From Acinetobacter sp. 10FS3-1 (GTDB lineage Bacteria > Pseudomonadota > Gammaproteobacteria > Pseudomonadales > Moraxellaceae): DNA of 9,137 nt. The stretch covers positions 1-9,137 of the forward strand of contig NZ_CP039153.1 of the NCBI RefSeq assembly GCF_013343215.1, written 5' to 3'. How positions within the stretch are numbered: position 1 is the first letter of the stretch; every line of letters begins with the position of its first letter. A model generated the notes under the pieces. That model saw only the letters and a program-made list of their open reading frames with translations, ran no database searches and was not told the DNA's origin. Below, piece after piece: positions 1 through 4,647 of the stretch. The translations under genes were made by a program, and so were the position numbers.

Positions 1-951
1 ATGAGAGAGTTAGTTGTAAAAGACAATGCCTTAATTAATGCAAGTTATAACTTAGATTTAGTAGAACAACGTTTAATTTTATTAGCTATTGTTGAGGCAA
101 GAGAAAGTGGGAAAGGGATTAATGCTAATGATCCCTTAACTGTCCATGCAGAAAGCTATATCAATCAATTTGGCGTACATCGCAATACCGCTTATCAGGC
201 ATTAAAAGATGCCTGTAATGATTTATTCGCAAGACAATTCAGCTATCAAAAAATAAATGAAAGAGGGAATATTGAGAACTATAGATCCCGTTGGGTTAGT
301 GAAATTGGATATGTAGATAATGAAGCAGTGGTTAAGCTTATTTTTGCCCCTGCCATAGTTCCATTAATTACGCGCTTAGAAGAGCATTTTACTAAATACG
401 AATTGCAGCAAGTTAGTAATCTCAGTAGTGCTTATGCTGTTCGTTTATATGAGTTATTAATTGCTTGGAGAAGTACGGGCTCTACTCCAATTATAGAGCT
501 AAGTGATTTCCGTCAAAGAATTGGCGTACTCGATACTGAGTACAAGCGTATGGAACGCTTTAAAACTAGTGTACTTGAGCTCGCTATTAAACAAATTAAC
601 GAACATACAGATATCACAGTGAAGTATGAACAACACAAAAGAGGTCGATCAATTTCAGGATTTTCTTTTAACTTTAAACAGAAAAAGAAGGACAGCCCAT
701 CAATAGAAAGAGATCCGGATACTTTGGGTCTTTCTTCAAAGATGACCGATGCTCAACGGCATATGTTTGCAAATAAACTTTCCGAACTTCCTGAAATGGG
801 TCGTTATTCCCAGGGAACTGAAAGCTATCCGCAATTTGCTATTCGTATTGCTGAGATGCTGCAAGACCCTGACCGAATAAAAGAACTATACCCATACCTA
901 AAAAAAGTGGGATATATGCCATCAAATAAAAAGGACACCGTAAATGGCTAA
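1..951 (+). CDS. repB: Rep_3-family replication initiator
   Basis: Replication initiation protein that should bind the 22-bp iterons at the other end of the window and open the plasmid origin. The 316 residues match the usual length of Acinetobacter Rep_3 (RepAci-type) proteins. The N-terminus MRELVVKDNALINASYNLDL is the characteristic start of the family. The two winged-helix units of Rep_3 proteins fit roughly residues 10-115 and 130-225, with the conserved LSSAYAVRLYELL stretch at 141-153. A lysine-rich segment follows at 226-230 and a less conserved tail ends the protein. The ATG start is chosen from family similarity; no good Shine-Dalgarno is visible in the 55 bases upstream if the molecule is circular, so expression may be weak or specially controlled. 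Its stop overlaps the next gene by 8 nt (ATGGCTAA), suggesting coupled translation. Confidence 0.95.
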   Translation: MRELVVKDNALINASYNLDLVEQRLILLAIVEARESGKGINANDPLTVHAESYINQFGVHRNTAYQALKDACNDLFARQFSYQKINERGNIENYRSRWVSEIGYVDNEAVVKLIFAPAIVPLITRLEEHFTKYELQQVSNLSSAYAVRLYELLIAWRSTGSTPIIELSDFRQRIGVLDTEYKRMERFKTSVLELAIKQINEHTDITVKYEQHKRGRSISGFSFNFKQKKKDSPSIERDPDTLGLSSKMTDAQRHMFANKLSELPEMGRYSQGTESYPQFAIRIAEMLQDPDRIKELYPYLKKVGYMPSNKKDTVNG

Positions 952-1519
952 GTTATCACTAAGTGAAGTATCTAAAAAATTTCATGTGGATAGATCAACT
1001 ATTTACAGAGCTGTACGTAATGGACGTTTATCACGCTCCAGTGATGGACAATTCGATCTAGCAGAGGTCATCCGATGCTTTGGAGAACCTGAGCAAACAT
1101 CTCAAAAAATTGAATCATCTAAGCAAGAAGGTGATGAATCTACAAAAAAACTTATTGCCCATTTAGAAAATGAAGTCAAAAAATACCAAGAACGTGAAGA
1201 ACGGTTAATGCAACAAATTGACCGTATGCAAACACTCATTGAGCTGAAAAGTGTTGCACCTGCCACAGCAGCACCACAACAAGATGCTACGGCATGCGAC
1301 ACCGATCTACCACAGCATGCGACAACACAACAAGACAATGATAATAAAAAGAATAATGAATTAAATATTGCAGAAAATGTGGCAGTGCCACAGCAAGAAA
1401 CTACGGCATACCACACCCAAACGCTACAGCATGCCACGTTGCAAAATGTGGCAGTGCCACAACACAAAAAACGTGGCTTATTTGGCCGTGTACTGAATGC
1501 TGTTTTTGATCATGACTGA
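944..1519 (+). CDS. Helix-turn-helix plasmid protein downstream of rep (RepM-like)
   Basis: DNA-binding protein of the type that commonly follows rep in Acinetobacter plasmids; its exact role (copy control, partition or accessory replication factor) is not settled. Residues 4-28 form an excisionase-like HTH (SLSEVSKKFHVDRSTIYRAV). Residues 65-102 are a charged coiled-coil, probably for oligomerisation. The C-terminal half is low-complexity, rich in Q, T and A, and carries two approximate 20-residue repeats (110-129 and 148-167, both with PQQ...T.A..T...QHAT.Q) and a final VPQHKKRGLFGR segment. A good Shine-Dalgarno (AAAAGGA, 929-935) supports the ATG, and the gene overlaps rep by 8 nt, so the two are probably co-transcribed and coupled. 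The repeats also exist as DNA palindromes. Confidence 0.85.
   Translation: MAKLSLSEVSKKFHVDRSTIYRAVRNGRLSRSSDGQFDLAEVIRCFGEPEQTSQKIESSKQEGDESTKKLIAHLENEVKKYQEREERLMQQIDRMQTLIELKSVAPATAAPQQDATACDTDLPQHATTQQDNDNKKNNELNIAENVAVPQQETTAYHTQTLQHATLQNVAVPQHKKRGLFGRVLNAVFDHD
1378..1461 (+). repeat. Duplicated 15-bp palindrome inside the repM-like gene
   Basis: The sequence TGTGGCAGTGCCACA occurs exactly at 1378-1392 and again at 1447-1461. Each copy is a palindrome with 7-bp arms around a single G. The identity extends a few bases each side. Related motifs (ctacggcatgc, cacagcatgcgac, ctacagcatgccac) lie at about 1287-1440. Some of this follows from the amino-acid repeat VAVPQ, but the palindromy is not required by the coding. 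Confidence 0.7.
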
Positions 1520-1539
1520 GCAATCAAGGGAGAGAGATC

Positions 1540-1683
1540 ATGCCGAAACTGAAAGATATTGCCCTGGGCATTATTGTGGCTCCGCTGCTGATCCCGATTA
1601 TGCTGATTGCATCGTACCAGGATAAAAAGGCACTGAAGAAAGAGCTGGATGAACGCCAAAAAGAAAAAGACCAGGCATCCTGA
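1540..1683 (+). CDS. Small membrane-anchored protein, 47 aa, unknown function
   Basis: A short ORF 20 bases after the repM-like gene. The ATG is preceded by a purine-rich Shine-Dalgarno (GGGAGAGA, 1528-1535) at suitable spacing. The product starts MPKLKDIALG, continues with one hydrophobic helix (about residues 7-25, rich in I, L, A and P) and ends in a highly charged, probably helical tail (26-47, rich in K, E, D and Q). The layout suggests a single-pass inner-membrane peptide with a cytoplasmic charged tail. The DNA looks noticeably richer in G+C than its neighbours. It is probably the last gene of the rep transcript, since a strong terminator follows. I do not recognise a function; a toxin-like or scaffold role is possible but not shown. 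Confidence 0.6.
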   Translation: MPKLKDIALGIIVAPLLIPIMLIASYQDKKALKKELDERQKEKDQAS

Positions 1684-1754
1684 TTATTCAATTGACCTAA
1701 TCAAAGTCGTGAAACATTGCTTAAATAGTAGGCGTGGAACATGTAAAAACATAA

Positions 1755-1786
1755 AAAAAGCCCATTCGAGGGGGAATGGGCTTTTT
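1755..1786 (+). terminator. Intrinsic terminator of the rep operon
   Basis: A perfect 13-bp stem (AAAAAGCCCATTC with GAATGGGCTTTTT), a 6-nt loop and a T run. Its A-rich 5' arm means it can also terminate from the opposite direction. Confidence 0.9.
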
Positions 1787-1828
1787 GATAGTATATAAGA
1801 AATTGATTTTTAAAGGAATAAAAATAGC

Positions 1829-1856
1829 ATTTCGTATAAGGTGTATTATGTTAATT
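1829..1856 (+). other. pdif (XerC/XerD) site 1, C-to-D orientation
   Basis: XerC half ATTTCGTATAA (1829-1839), 6-bp spacer GGTGTA, XerD half TTATGTTAATT (1846-1856). This is a near-consensus Acinetobacter plasmid dif site. It marks the border between the replication block and the SMR/TetR cassette. Identity with site 3 runs on past the XerD half (TTTAG then A-rich). Confidence 0.92.
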
Positions 1857-1892
1857 TTAGAAAATCTAAAATAATTATTGATAATTTTTTTT

Positions 1893-1933
1893 TTGAAAAT
1901 TTAACATACCTTCCGATTGATATTTTAGGTATG
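1893..1933 (+). promoter_or_regulatory. Candidate promoter/operator of the SMR-tetR pair
   Basis: A perfect 7-bp inverted repeat, CATACCT (1905-1911) and AGGTATG (1927-1933) separated by 15 bp, ends 7 bases before the SMR start. A TTGAAA -35-like hexamer is at 1893-1898 with weak -10 candidates (TTGATA or TGATAT) near 1917-1923, inside the repeat. A palindrome over the -10 region is where a TetR-family repressor would be expected to bind; the downstream regulator is the natural candidate. Upstream (1861-1892) is very AT-rich and could act as an UP element. Confidence 0.5.
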
Positions 1934-1940
1934 ATTACTT

Positions 1941-2285
1941 ATGAACAGTGTGTTACTCGCTTATGTATTACTTGGATTTGCAATAGTTTCCGAAGTGATT
2001 GGAAGTAGTTTTTTAGTTAAATCGGAAGGGTTTACAAAACTTTTTCCAAGCGTGATGGTCTTTATTTTTTTTAGCACGGCATTTTATTTATTATCACAAG
2101 TTATTAAAACAATCCCTTTAGGTATCGCATACGCTATATGGGCTGGTGTTGGGATTGTTCTAACTGCTGTAGTTGGCTACTTTGTTTTTAAACAGACACT
2201 AGATAATCCTGCTTTAATTGGAATTGGTTTTATCGTATCTGGCGTAATAATTATTAATTTATTTTCGCAATCAGCAGGTCATTAA
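1941..2285 (+). CDS. Small multidrug resistance (SMR) efflux pump
   Basis: Inner-membrane proton-coupled antiporter of the EmrE/Qac branch of the SMR family, expected to export quaternary ammonium compounds and lipophilic cations as a homodimer. The 114-residue length is typical. Four hydrophobic helices lie at about 6-24, 35-54, 60-82 and 88-108. The essential membrane glutamate is E18 (AIVSEVIGSS). The signature GIAYAIWAGVGIV at 61-73 gives Y64 and W67, equivalent to EmrE Y60 and W63. The protein ends INLFSQSAGH, close to the INLLSR ending of EmrE. The gene is the first of a two-gene unit: its stop codon directly abuts the GTG of the tetR gene. It sits between two pdif sites, so it was probably acquired as a cassette. 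Exact substrates cannot be read from sequence. Confidence 0.92.
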   Translation: MNSVLLAYVLLGFAIVSEVIGSSFLVKSEGFTKLFPSVMVFIFFSTAFYLLSQVIKTIPLGIAYAIWAGVGIVLTAVVGYFVFKQTLDNPALIGIGFIVSGVIIINLFSQSAGH

Positions 2286-2843
2286 GTGAAAGAAATTCGG
2301 CAACAAAAGAAGCAACCAGAGGTTATTCGAAAGCGCATCCTTGAACAGGCAACTATTCTTGTTTCTCAAAAGGGTATTTCTGGTGTTTCTATTCAAAATA
2401 TTGCTACAGCAGTAGGTATAACAAAAGGGGGGGTATTTCACCATTTCCCGAATAAAAAAAATTTGATAGAAGAAATGTTCAATCAAATAATTCTTGATTT
2501 AGATCAAACAGTTGAATACTTGATTAAACGCGATCCAACAGAATATGGTAAATTCACACGAGCTTATATTCATAGTTCTTTTATCCATCAAATAGATGGG
2601 GTGGTTTCTGCTTGGTCAGCGTTATCAATGACTATGATCACAGAGCCTACCTTTAATAAAATTTGGATGGAATGGCTAAAAAATAGATTATCTCAACATG
2701 CAGAAACGGATAGTCATCCTGATTTAGAGTTACTTCGTTTAGCAGCAGATGGGTTGTGGCTACAAAGTATTACCGGAGTCATTGATGATGAGCAATGTTC
2801 AAAATTAGAAGACGATCTGCTTAATCGAACCTATTTAACATAA
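2286..2843 (+). CDS. TetR-family transcriptional regulator
   Basis: 185-residue repressor of the TetR/AcrR type. The N-terminal HTH spans about residues 14-60, with VSIQNIATAVGITKGGVFHH at 34-53 followed by FPNKKNLI, the classic TetR_N pattern. The rest is an alpha-helical ligand-binding and dimerisation domain resembling the TetR_C groups found next to efflux genes. The start is GTG, placed immediately after the TAA of the SMR gene with no gap, with AGCAGG just upstream as a possible Shine-Dalgarno inside the pump gene. Co-transcription implies that it represses its own operon, most simply through the inverted repeat at 1905-1933, and is released by pump substrates. No terminator is visible before the next pdif site; the nearest is at 2986. 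Confidence 0.9.
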   Translation: MKEIRQQKKQPEVIRKRILEQATILVSQKGISGVSIQNIATAVGITKGGVFHHFPNKKNLIEEMFNQIILDLDQTVEYLIKRDPTEYGKFTRAYIHSSFIHQIDGVVSAWSALSMTMITEPTFNKIWMEWLKNRLSQHAETDSHPDLELLRLAADGLWLQSITGVIDDEQCSKLEDDLLNRTYLT

Positions 2844-2895
2844 AATCTCTTATTCGCAATTTTAAAAACTAGAATTTTCCACCAATTCACCATCC

Positions 2896-2923
2896 ATTTA
2901 ACATAATGGTGGTTATACGAAAT
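2896..2923 (-). other. pdif site 2, D-to-C orientation
   Basis: On the plus strand: XerD half ATTTAACATAA (2896-2906), spacer TGGTGG, XerC half TTATACGAAAT (2913-2923). Both halves are perfect reverse complements of near-consensus sites. It is opposite in orientation to sites 1 and 3 and forms the shared boundary of the SMR/TetR and HigBA cassettes. Confidence 0.9.
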
Positions 2924-2985
2924 GCAATTTAAAAAACATATGCATATCAATTAATTATGTTATAAATAGACAAGGCGCAAAACCT

Positions 2986-3017
2986 AAAAAACCGACTTGG
3001 AAACAAGTCGGTTTTTT
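2986..3017. terminator. Intrinsic terminator, bidirectional
   Basis: A perfect 14-bp stem (AAAAAACCGACTTG with CAAGTCGGTTTTTT) closed by a GAAA tetraloop and followed by T residues. It can end the SMR-tetR transcript and insulate the downstream RNA region. Confidence 0.88.
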
Positions 3018-3112
3018 TATGAGCGGTTTTGATACTTCTTGCCAATAAAATTGTTTAAAAAATAGTCAATTTTGAGGTTTTTCAAATTTTATCAATGCCT
3101 CAATGTCCAAAA

Positions 3113-3135
3113 TTATCCACATTTTTTGTGGATAA
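3113..3135. promoter_or_regulatory. Inverted pair of perfect DnaA boxes
   Basis: TTATCCACA at 3113-3121 and its exact reverse complement TGTGGATAA at 3127-3135, separated by TTTTT. Each half is a perfect match to the strong DnaA box TTWTNCACA. It lies in an AT-rich stretch far from the iterons. It may be a DnaA-responsive regulatory site, a relic of another origin, or simply a hairpin upstream of the RNA that follows. Confidence 0.55.
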
Positions 3136-3149
3136 AATTTAGGCTATTT

Positions 3150-3345
3150 TGTACGCTTTGGCTCACATGAAACTCGGCCCTTTGCGGCTGTCCAGGATAG
3201 GTGAATTTTCCTATGATGAAGTCATAGAGAACAGGATGTTCCAAACAACAAGAATAAGAAAGATCGCACCAGGAGCGTGAGGTAAGACAGGAGTCATACC
3301 TAGCAACCCAATATGAGAAACCCCAGCAGGATGCTGGGGTTTTTT
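3150..3345 (+). ncRNA. Candidate structured small RNA with AGGA hairpin loops
   Basis: A non-coding stretch, richer in G+C than its flanks, that ends in an intrinsic terminator. It has five AGGA motifs (3194, 3233, 3271, 3289, 3328). Three are clearly presented in hairpin loops: GAAC/GTTC around 3233-3237, GGTA.GAC/GTC.TACC around 3289-3292, and the terminator stem CCCCAGC/GCTGGGG around 3328-3332. A fourth has a weak CGC/GCG stem around 3268-3274. AGGA in loops is the recognition pattern of CsrA/RsmA-sequestering RNAs such as CsrB and RsmY/Z. Two competing hairpins, ATAGG/CCTAT and CTATGA/TCATAG, lie at 3198-3226. A C4-like antisense RNA, a class reported in Acinetobacter, is a real alternative. 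The 5' end is not fixed: no clean promoter was found, although TAAAAT at 3133 could be a -10. Confidence 0.5.
3318..3345 (+). terminator. Intrinsic terminator of the candidate sRNA
   Basis: Stem CCCCAGC (3321-3327) with GCTGGGG (3333-3339), extended by AAA/TTT, loop AGGAT, then a run of T residues. It is placed before the higBA promoter, so it ends a transcript that does not include higBA. Confidence 0.85.
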
Positions 3346-3389
3346 ATTGTTTATCCTTTCTCATTTGCAAAAACAAGCATAATGCCCTT

Positions 3390-3415
3390 AAAATATAGAC
3401 TATAATCTATATTTT
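3390..3415 (+). promoter_or_regulatory. higBA promoter -10 within a 26-bp palindromic operator
   Basis: AAAATATAGA (3390-3399) and TCTATATTTT (3406-3415) form a perfect 10-bp inverted repeat around CTATAA. A consensus -10 hexamer TATAAT (3401-3406) lies at its centre; no good -35 is visible. Ten bases after the repeat the toxin gene begins. This is the expected layout for HigA autorepression, with antitoxin binding blocking the -10. Confidence 0.75.
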
Positions 3416-3424
3416 GGTTGTGGT

Positions 3425-3781
3425 ATGTGGACAGTCATTACGACAGATCTATTTAATCAGTGGCTTGAACAGCAAGATGAATCGACACAAGAGAAGGTCC
3501 TAGCTGCCCTGGTTGTTCTACAGCAGCAGGGACCGAGTTTAGGCCGTCCTTTAGTAGATACTGTGTATGAGTCTAAATTTACCAATATGAAAGAACTGCG
3601 TGTTCAACATCGCGGTAGACCCTTAAGAGCTTTTTTCGCATTTGATCCCTTACGACAGGCTATTGTTCTATGTATTGCTGATAAAGGCGGTAAAAAGCGT
3701 TTTTATAAAGACATGCTGGATATTGCAGATGAACAATACCAACTTCATCTCACCACCCTAGGAGATAAATCTAATGGCTAA
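3425..3781 (+). CDS. higB: HigB-type mRNA-interferase toxin (RelE/ParE superfamily)
   Basis: 118-residue toxin of the HigB (Gp49-like) family, which cleaves mRNA in the translating ribosome until neutralised by HigA. Family marks are GRPLVDTV (40-47), the MKELRV strand (55-60), RPLRAFFAFDP (65-75) and the basic C-terminal strand ADKGGKKRFY (86-95), which holds probable RNA-contacting residues. Toxin-first order is the diagnostic HigBA arrangement. The gene starts 9 bases after the palindromic promoter with a poor Shine-Dalgarno, whereas the antitoxin has a strong one, favouring antitoxin excess. Its last 8 nt overlap higA. Together with higA it would stabilise the plasmid by killing or stalling plasmid-free cells. 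Confidence 0.9.
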   Translation: MWTVITTDLFNQWLEQQDESTQEKVLAALVVLQQQGPSLGRPLVDTVYESKFTNMKELRVQHRGRPLRAFFAFDPLRQAIVLCIADKGGKKRFYKDMLDIADEQYQLHLTTLGDKSNG

Positions 3782-4076
3782 GACTCTGCAAGAATTGTTA
3801 GCTAGCCGCTCTCCAGAGAGCCAAGCCCGTATTCAAAAAATGGCAGATGAATTACTGCTAGAAAATCAGCTTCATCTTATTCGTGAAGAACTCGAAATTT
3901 CTCAAAAAGAGCTTGCTGAAACTTTGGGAATAAAACAGCCATCGCTTTCAGCAATAGAAAATCGTGGCAATGATCTTAAGATTTCAACCATGAAAAAGTA
4001 TGTTGAGGCAATGGGTGGGAAGCTCCGTATTGATGTAGAGCTTCCAACAGGAAAACATATAGGATTCAACGTTTAA
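3774..4076 (+). CDS. higA: HigA-type XRE antitoxin
   Basis: 100-residue antitoxin that binds HigB and represses the operon. The Cro/C1-type HTH spans about residues 36-80, with ISQKELAETLGIKQPSLSAI at 42-61 as the core of the HTH. The N-terminal helices (1-35) are likely to contact the toxin. A short beta-rich C-terminus (GGKLRIDVELP) is common in this family. A strong Shine-Dalgarno (AGGAGAT, 3760-3766) supports the ATG, which sits inside the end of higB (ATGGCTAA overlap). The likely operator is the palindrome at 3390-3415. A terminator follows 4 bases after the stop. Confidence 0.92.
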   Translation: MAKTLQELLASRSPESQARIQKMADELLLENQLHLIREELEISQKELAETLGIKQPSLSAIENRGNDLKISTMKKYVEAMGGKLRIDVELPTGKHIGFNV

Positions 4077-4080
4077 CAAT

Positions 4081-4109
4081 AAAAATGGGAGCTATAGGCT
4101 CCCATTTTT
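4081..4109. terminator. Bidirectional terminator between convergent higBA and the PIN gene
   Basis: AAAAATGGGAGC (4081-4092) pairs with GCTCCCATTTTT (4098-4109), a perfect 12-bp stem with a 5-nt loop and A/T runs on both sides. It can end higBA from the left and the ATPase-PIN operon from the right. It abuts pdif site 3. Confidence 0.88.
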
Positions 4110-4110
4110 A

Positions 4111-4138
4111 GATTCGTATAACGTGTATTATGTTAATT
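4111..4138 (+). other. pdif site 3, C-to-D orientation
   Basis: XerC half GATTCGTATAA (4111-4121, first base differing from site 1), spacer CGTGTA, XerD half TTATGTTAATT (4128-4138). It shares the spacer's last four bases and the flanking TTTAG with site 1. It forms the shared boundary of the HigBA and ATPase-PIN cassettes. Confidence 0.9.
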
Positions 4139-4149
4139 TTAGGAAAACT

Positions 4150-4647
4150 TCATTTCCCTATTTTTTTTACATTTCTTATATAAATTTTCAAATCACAGTC
4201 TAGTGACCAAATAAATATATCGGCACGAGGATGAAGTTCACATAACATTTCAAACTCTTTAATAATTGTTAAATCACCTAAACTAGTACCCTCTGTAGTT
4301 TTCTGTGGTGATTTATTTCTTCCAGCATGATCAGGAAATAAAGCTATCCATTCTCGAAGCTGTTCATTTGAAAATATACTAGAAAAGATAAAAGGAGCTT
4401 CATTTGCATAACTTTTCTCTAAAAGCTCATAAAAATCTTGTGCTACTTGCCGTCTAGTATTCCCATCACCATTTTGAGCGATATGATTACCAGTTTCAAT
4501 AATTGTAGCTACTGGGATAATAAATTCACAACCTAACTTAGTGTAAGTTTCAAATGATTCGAATACTTCTTCTCTATCTGAGTTCTTTGAAGGTACATCT
4601 AAAATATTTAGGAAAACACTTGTATCAATTAAACAAATATTATTCAC
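4150..4647 (-). CDS. PIN-domain nuclease, partner of the AAA ATPase
   Basis: 165-residue protein with a complete set of PIN acidic residues: D8 in CLIDTSVFLN, E51 in ATIIETGNH, D125 in TSLGDLTII and D150 in IWSLDCDL. PIN proteins are Mg-dependent ribonucleases (as in VapC toxins); here it is the likely effector. It is longer than a typical VapC (about 130), with an insert at about 55-120 that could recognise the ATPase or a target. The start is GTG at 4647, overlapping the ATPase stop by 8 nt (GTGAATAA), so translation is probably coupled. No antitoxin of VapB type is present; the ATPase occupies that position, implying that it restrains or triggers the nuclease. Family and catalytic residues are seen; the biological role is inferred. 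Confidence 0.8.
   Translation of the reverse strand: MNNICLIDTSVFLNILDVPSKNSDREEVFESFETYTKLGCEFIIPVATIIETGNHIAQNGDGNTRRQVAQDFYELLEKSYANEAPFIFSSIFSNEQLREWIALFPDHAGRNKSPQKTTEGTSLGDLTIIKEFEMLCELHPRADIFIWSLDCDLKIYIRNVKKIGK

Noticed and set aside
1102..1467. 121-codon minus-strand ORF inside the repM-like gene
   Set aside because: Cysteine- and serine-rich antisense shadow of the Q/T/A repeats on the other strand.
1895..1922. AATTTAACATAC resembling a XerD half-site close to pdif site 1
   Set aside because: No XerC half at the right distance; it may be a decayed site but overlaps the SMR promoter and cannot be supported.
1909..2029. CCTTCCGATT upstream of the SMR gene and its reverse complement inside the gene (2020-2029)
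   Set aside because: A 10-bp match over 100 bp with no further extension; the second copy lies in conserved coding sequence and may be chance.
2951..2972. TTATGTTATAA resembling a XerD half
   Set aside because: No matching XerC half on either side.
4150..4647. PIN gene as a standard VapC toxin
   Set aside because: No VapB-like antitoxin gene is present; it overlaps an ATPase and is longer than typical VapC.
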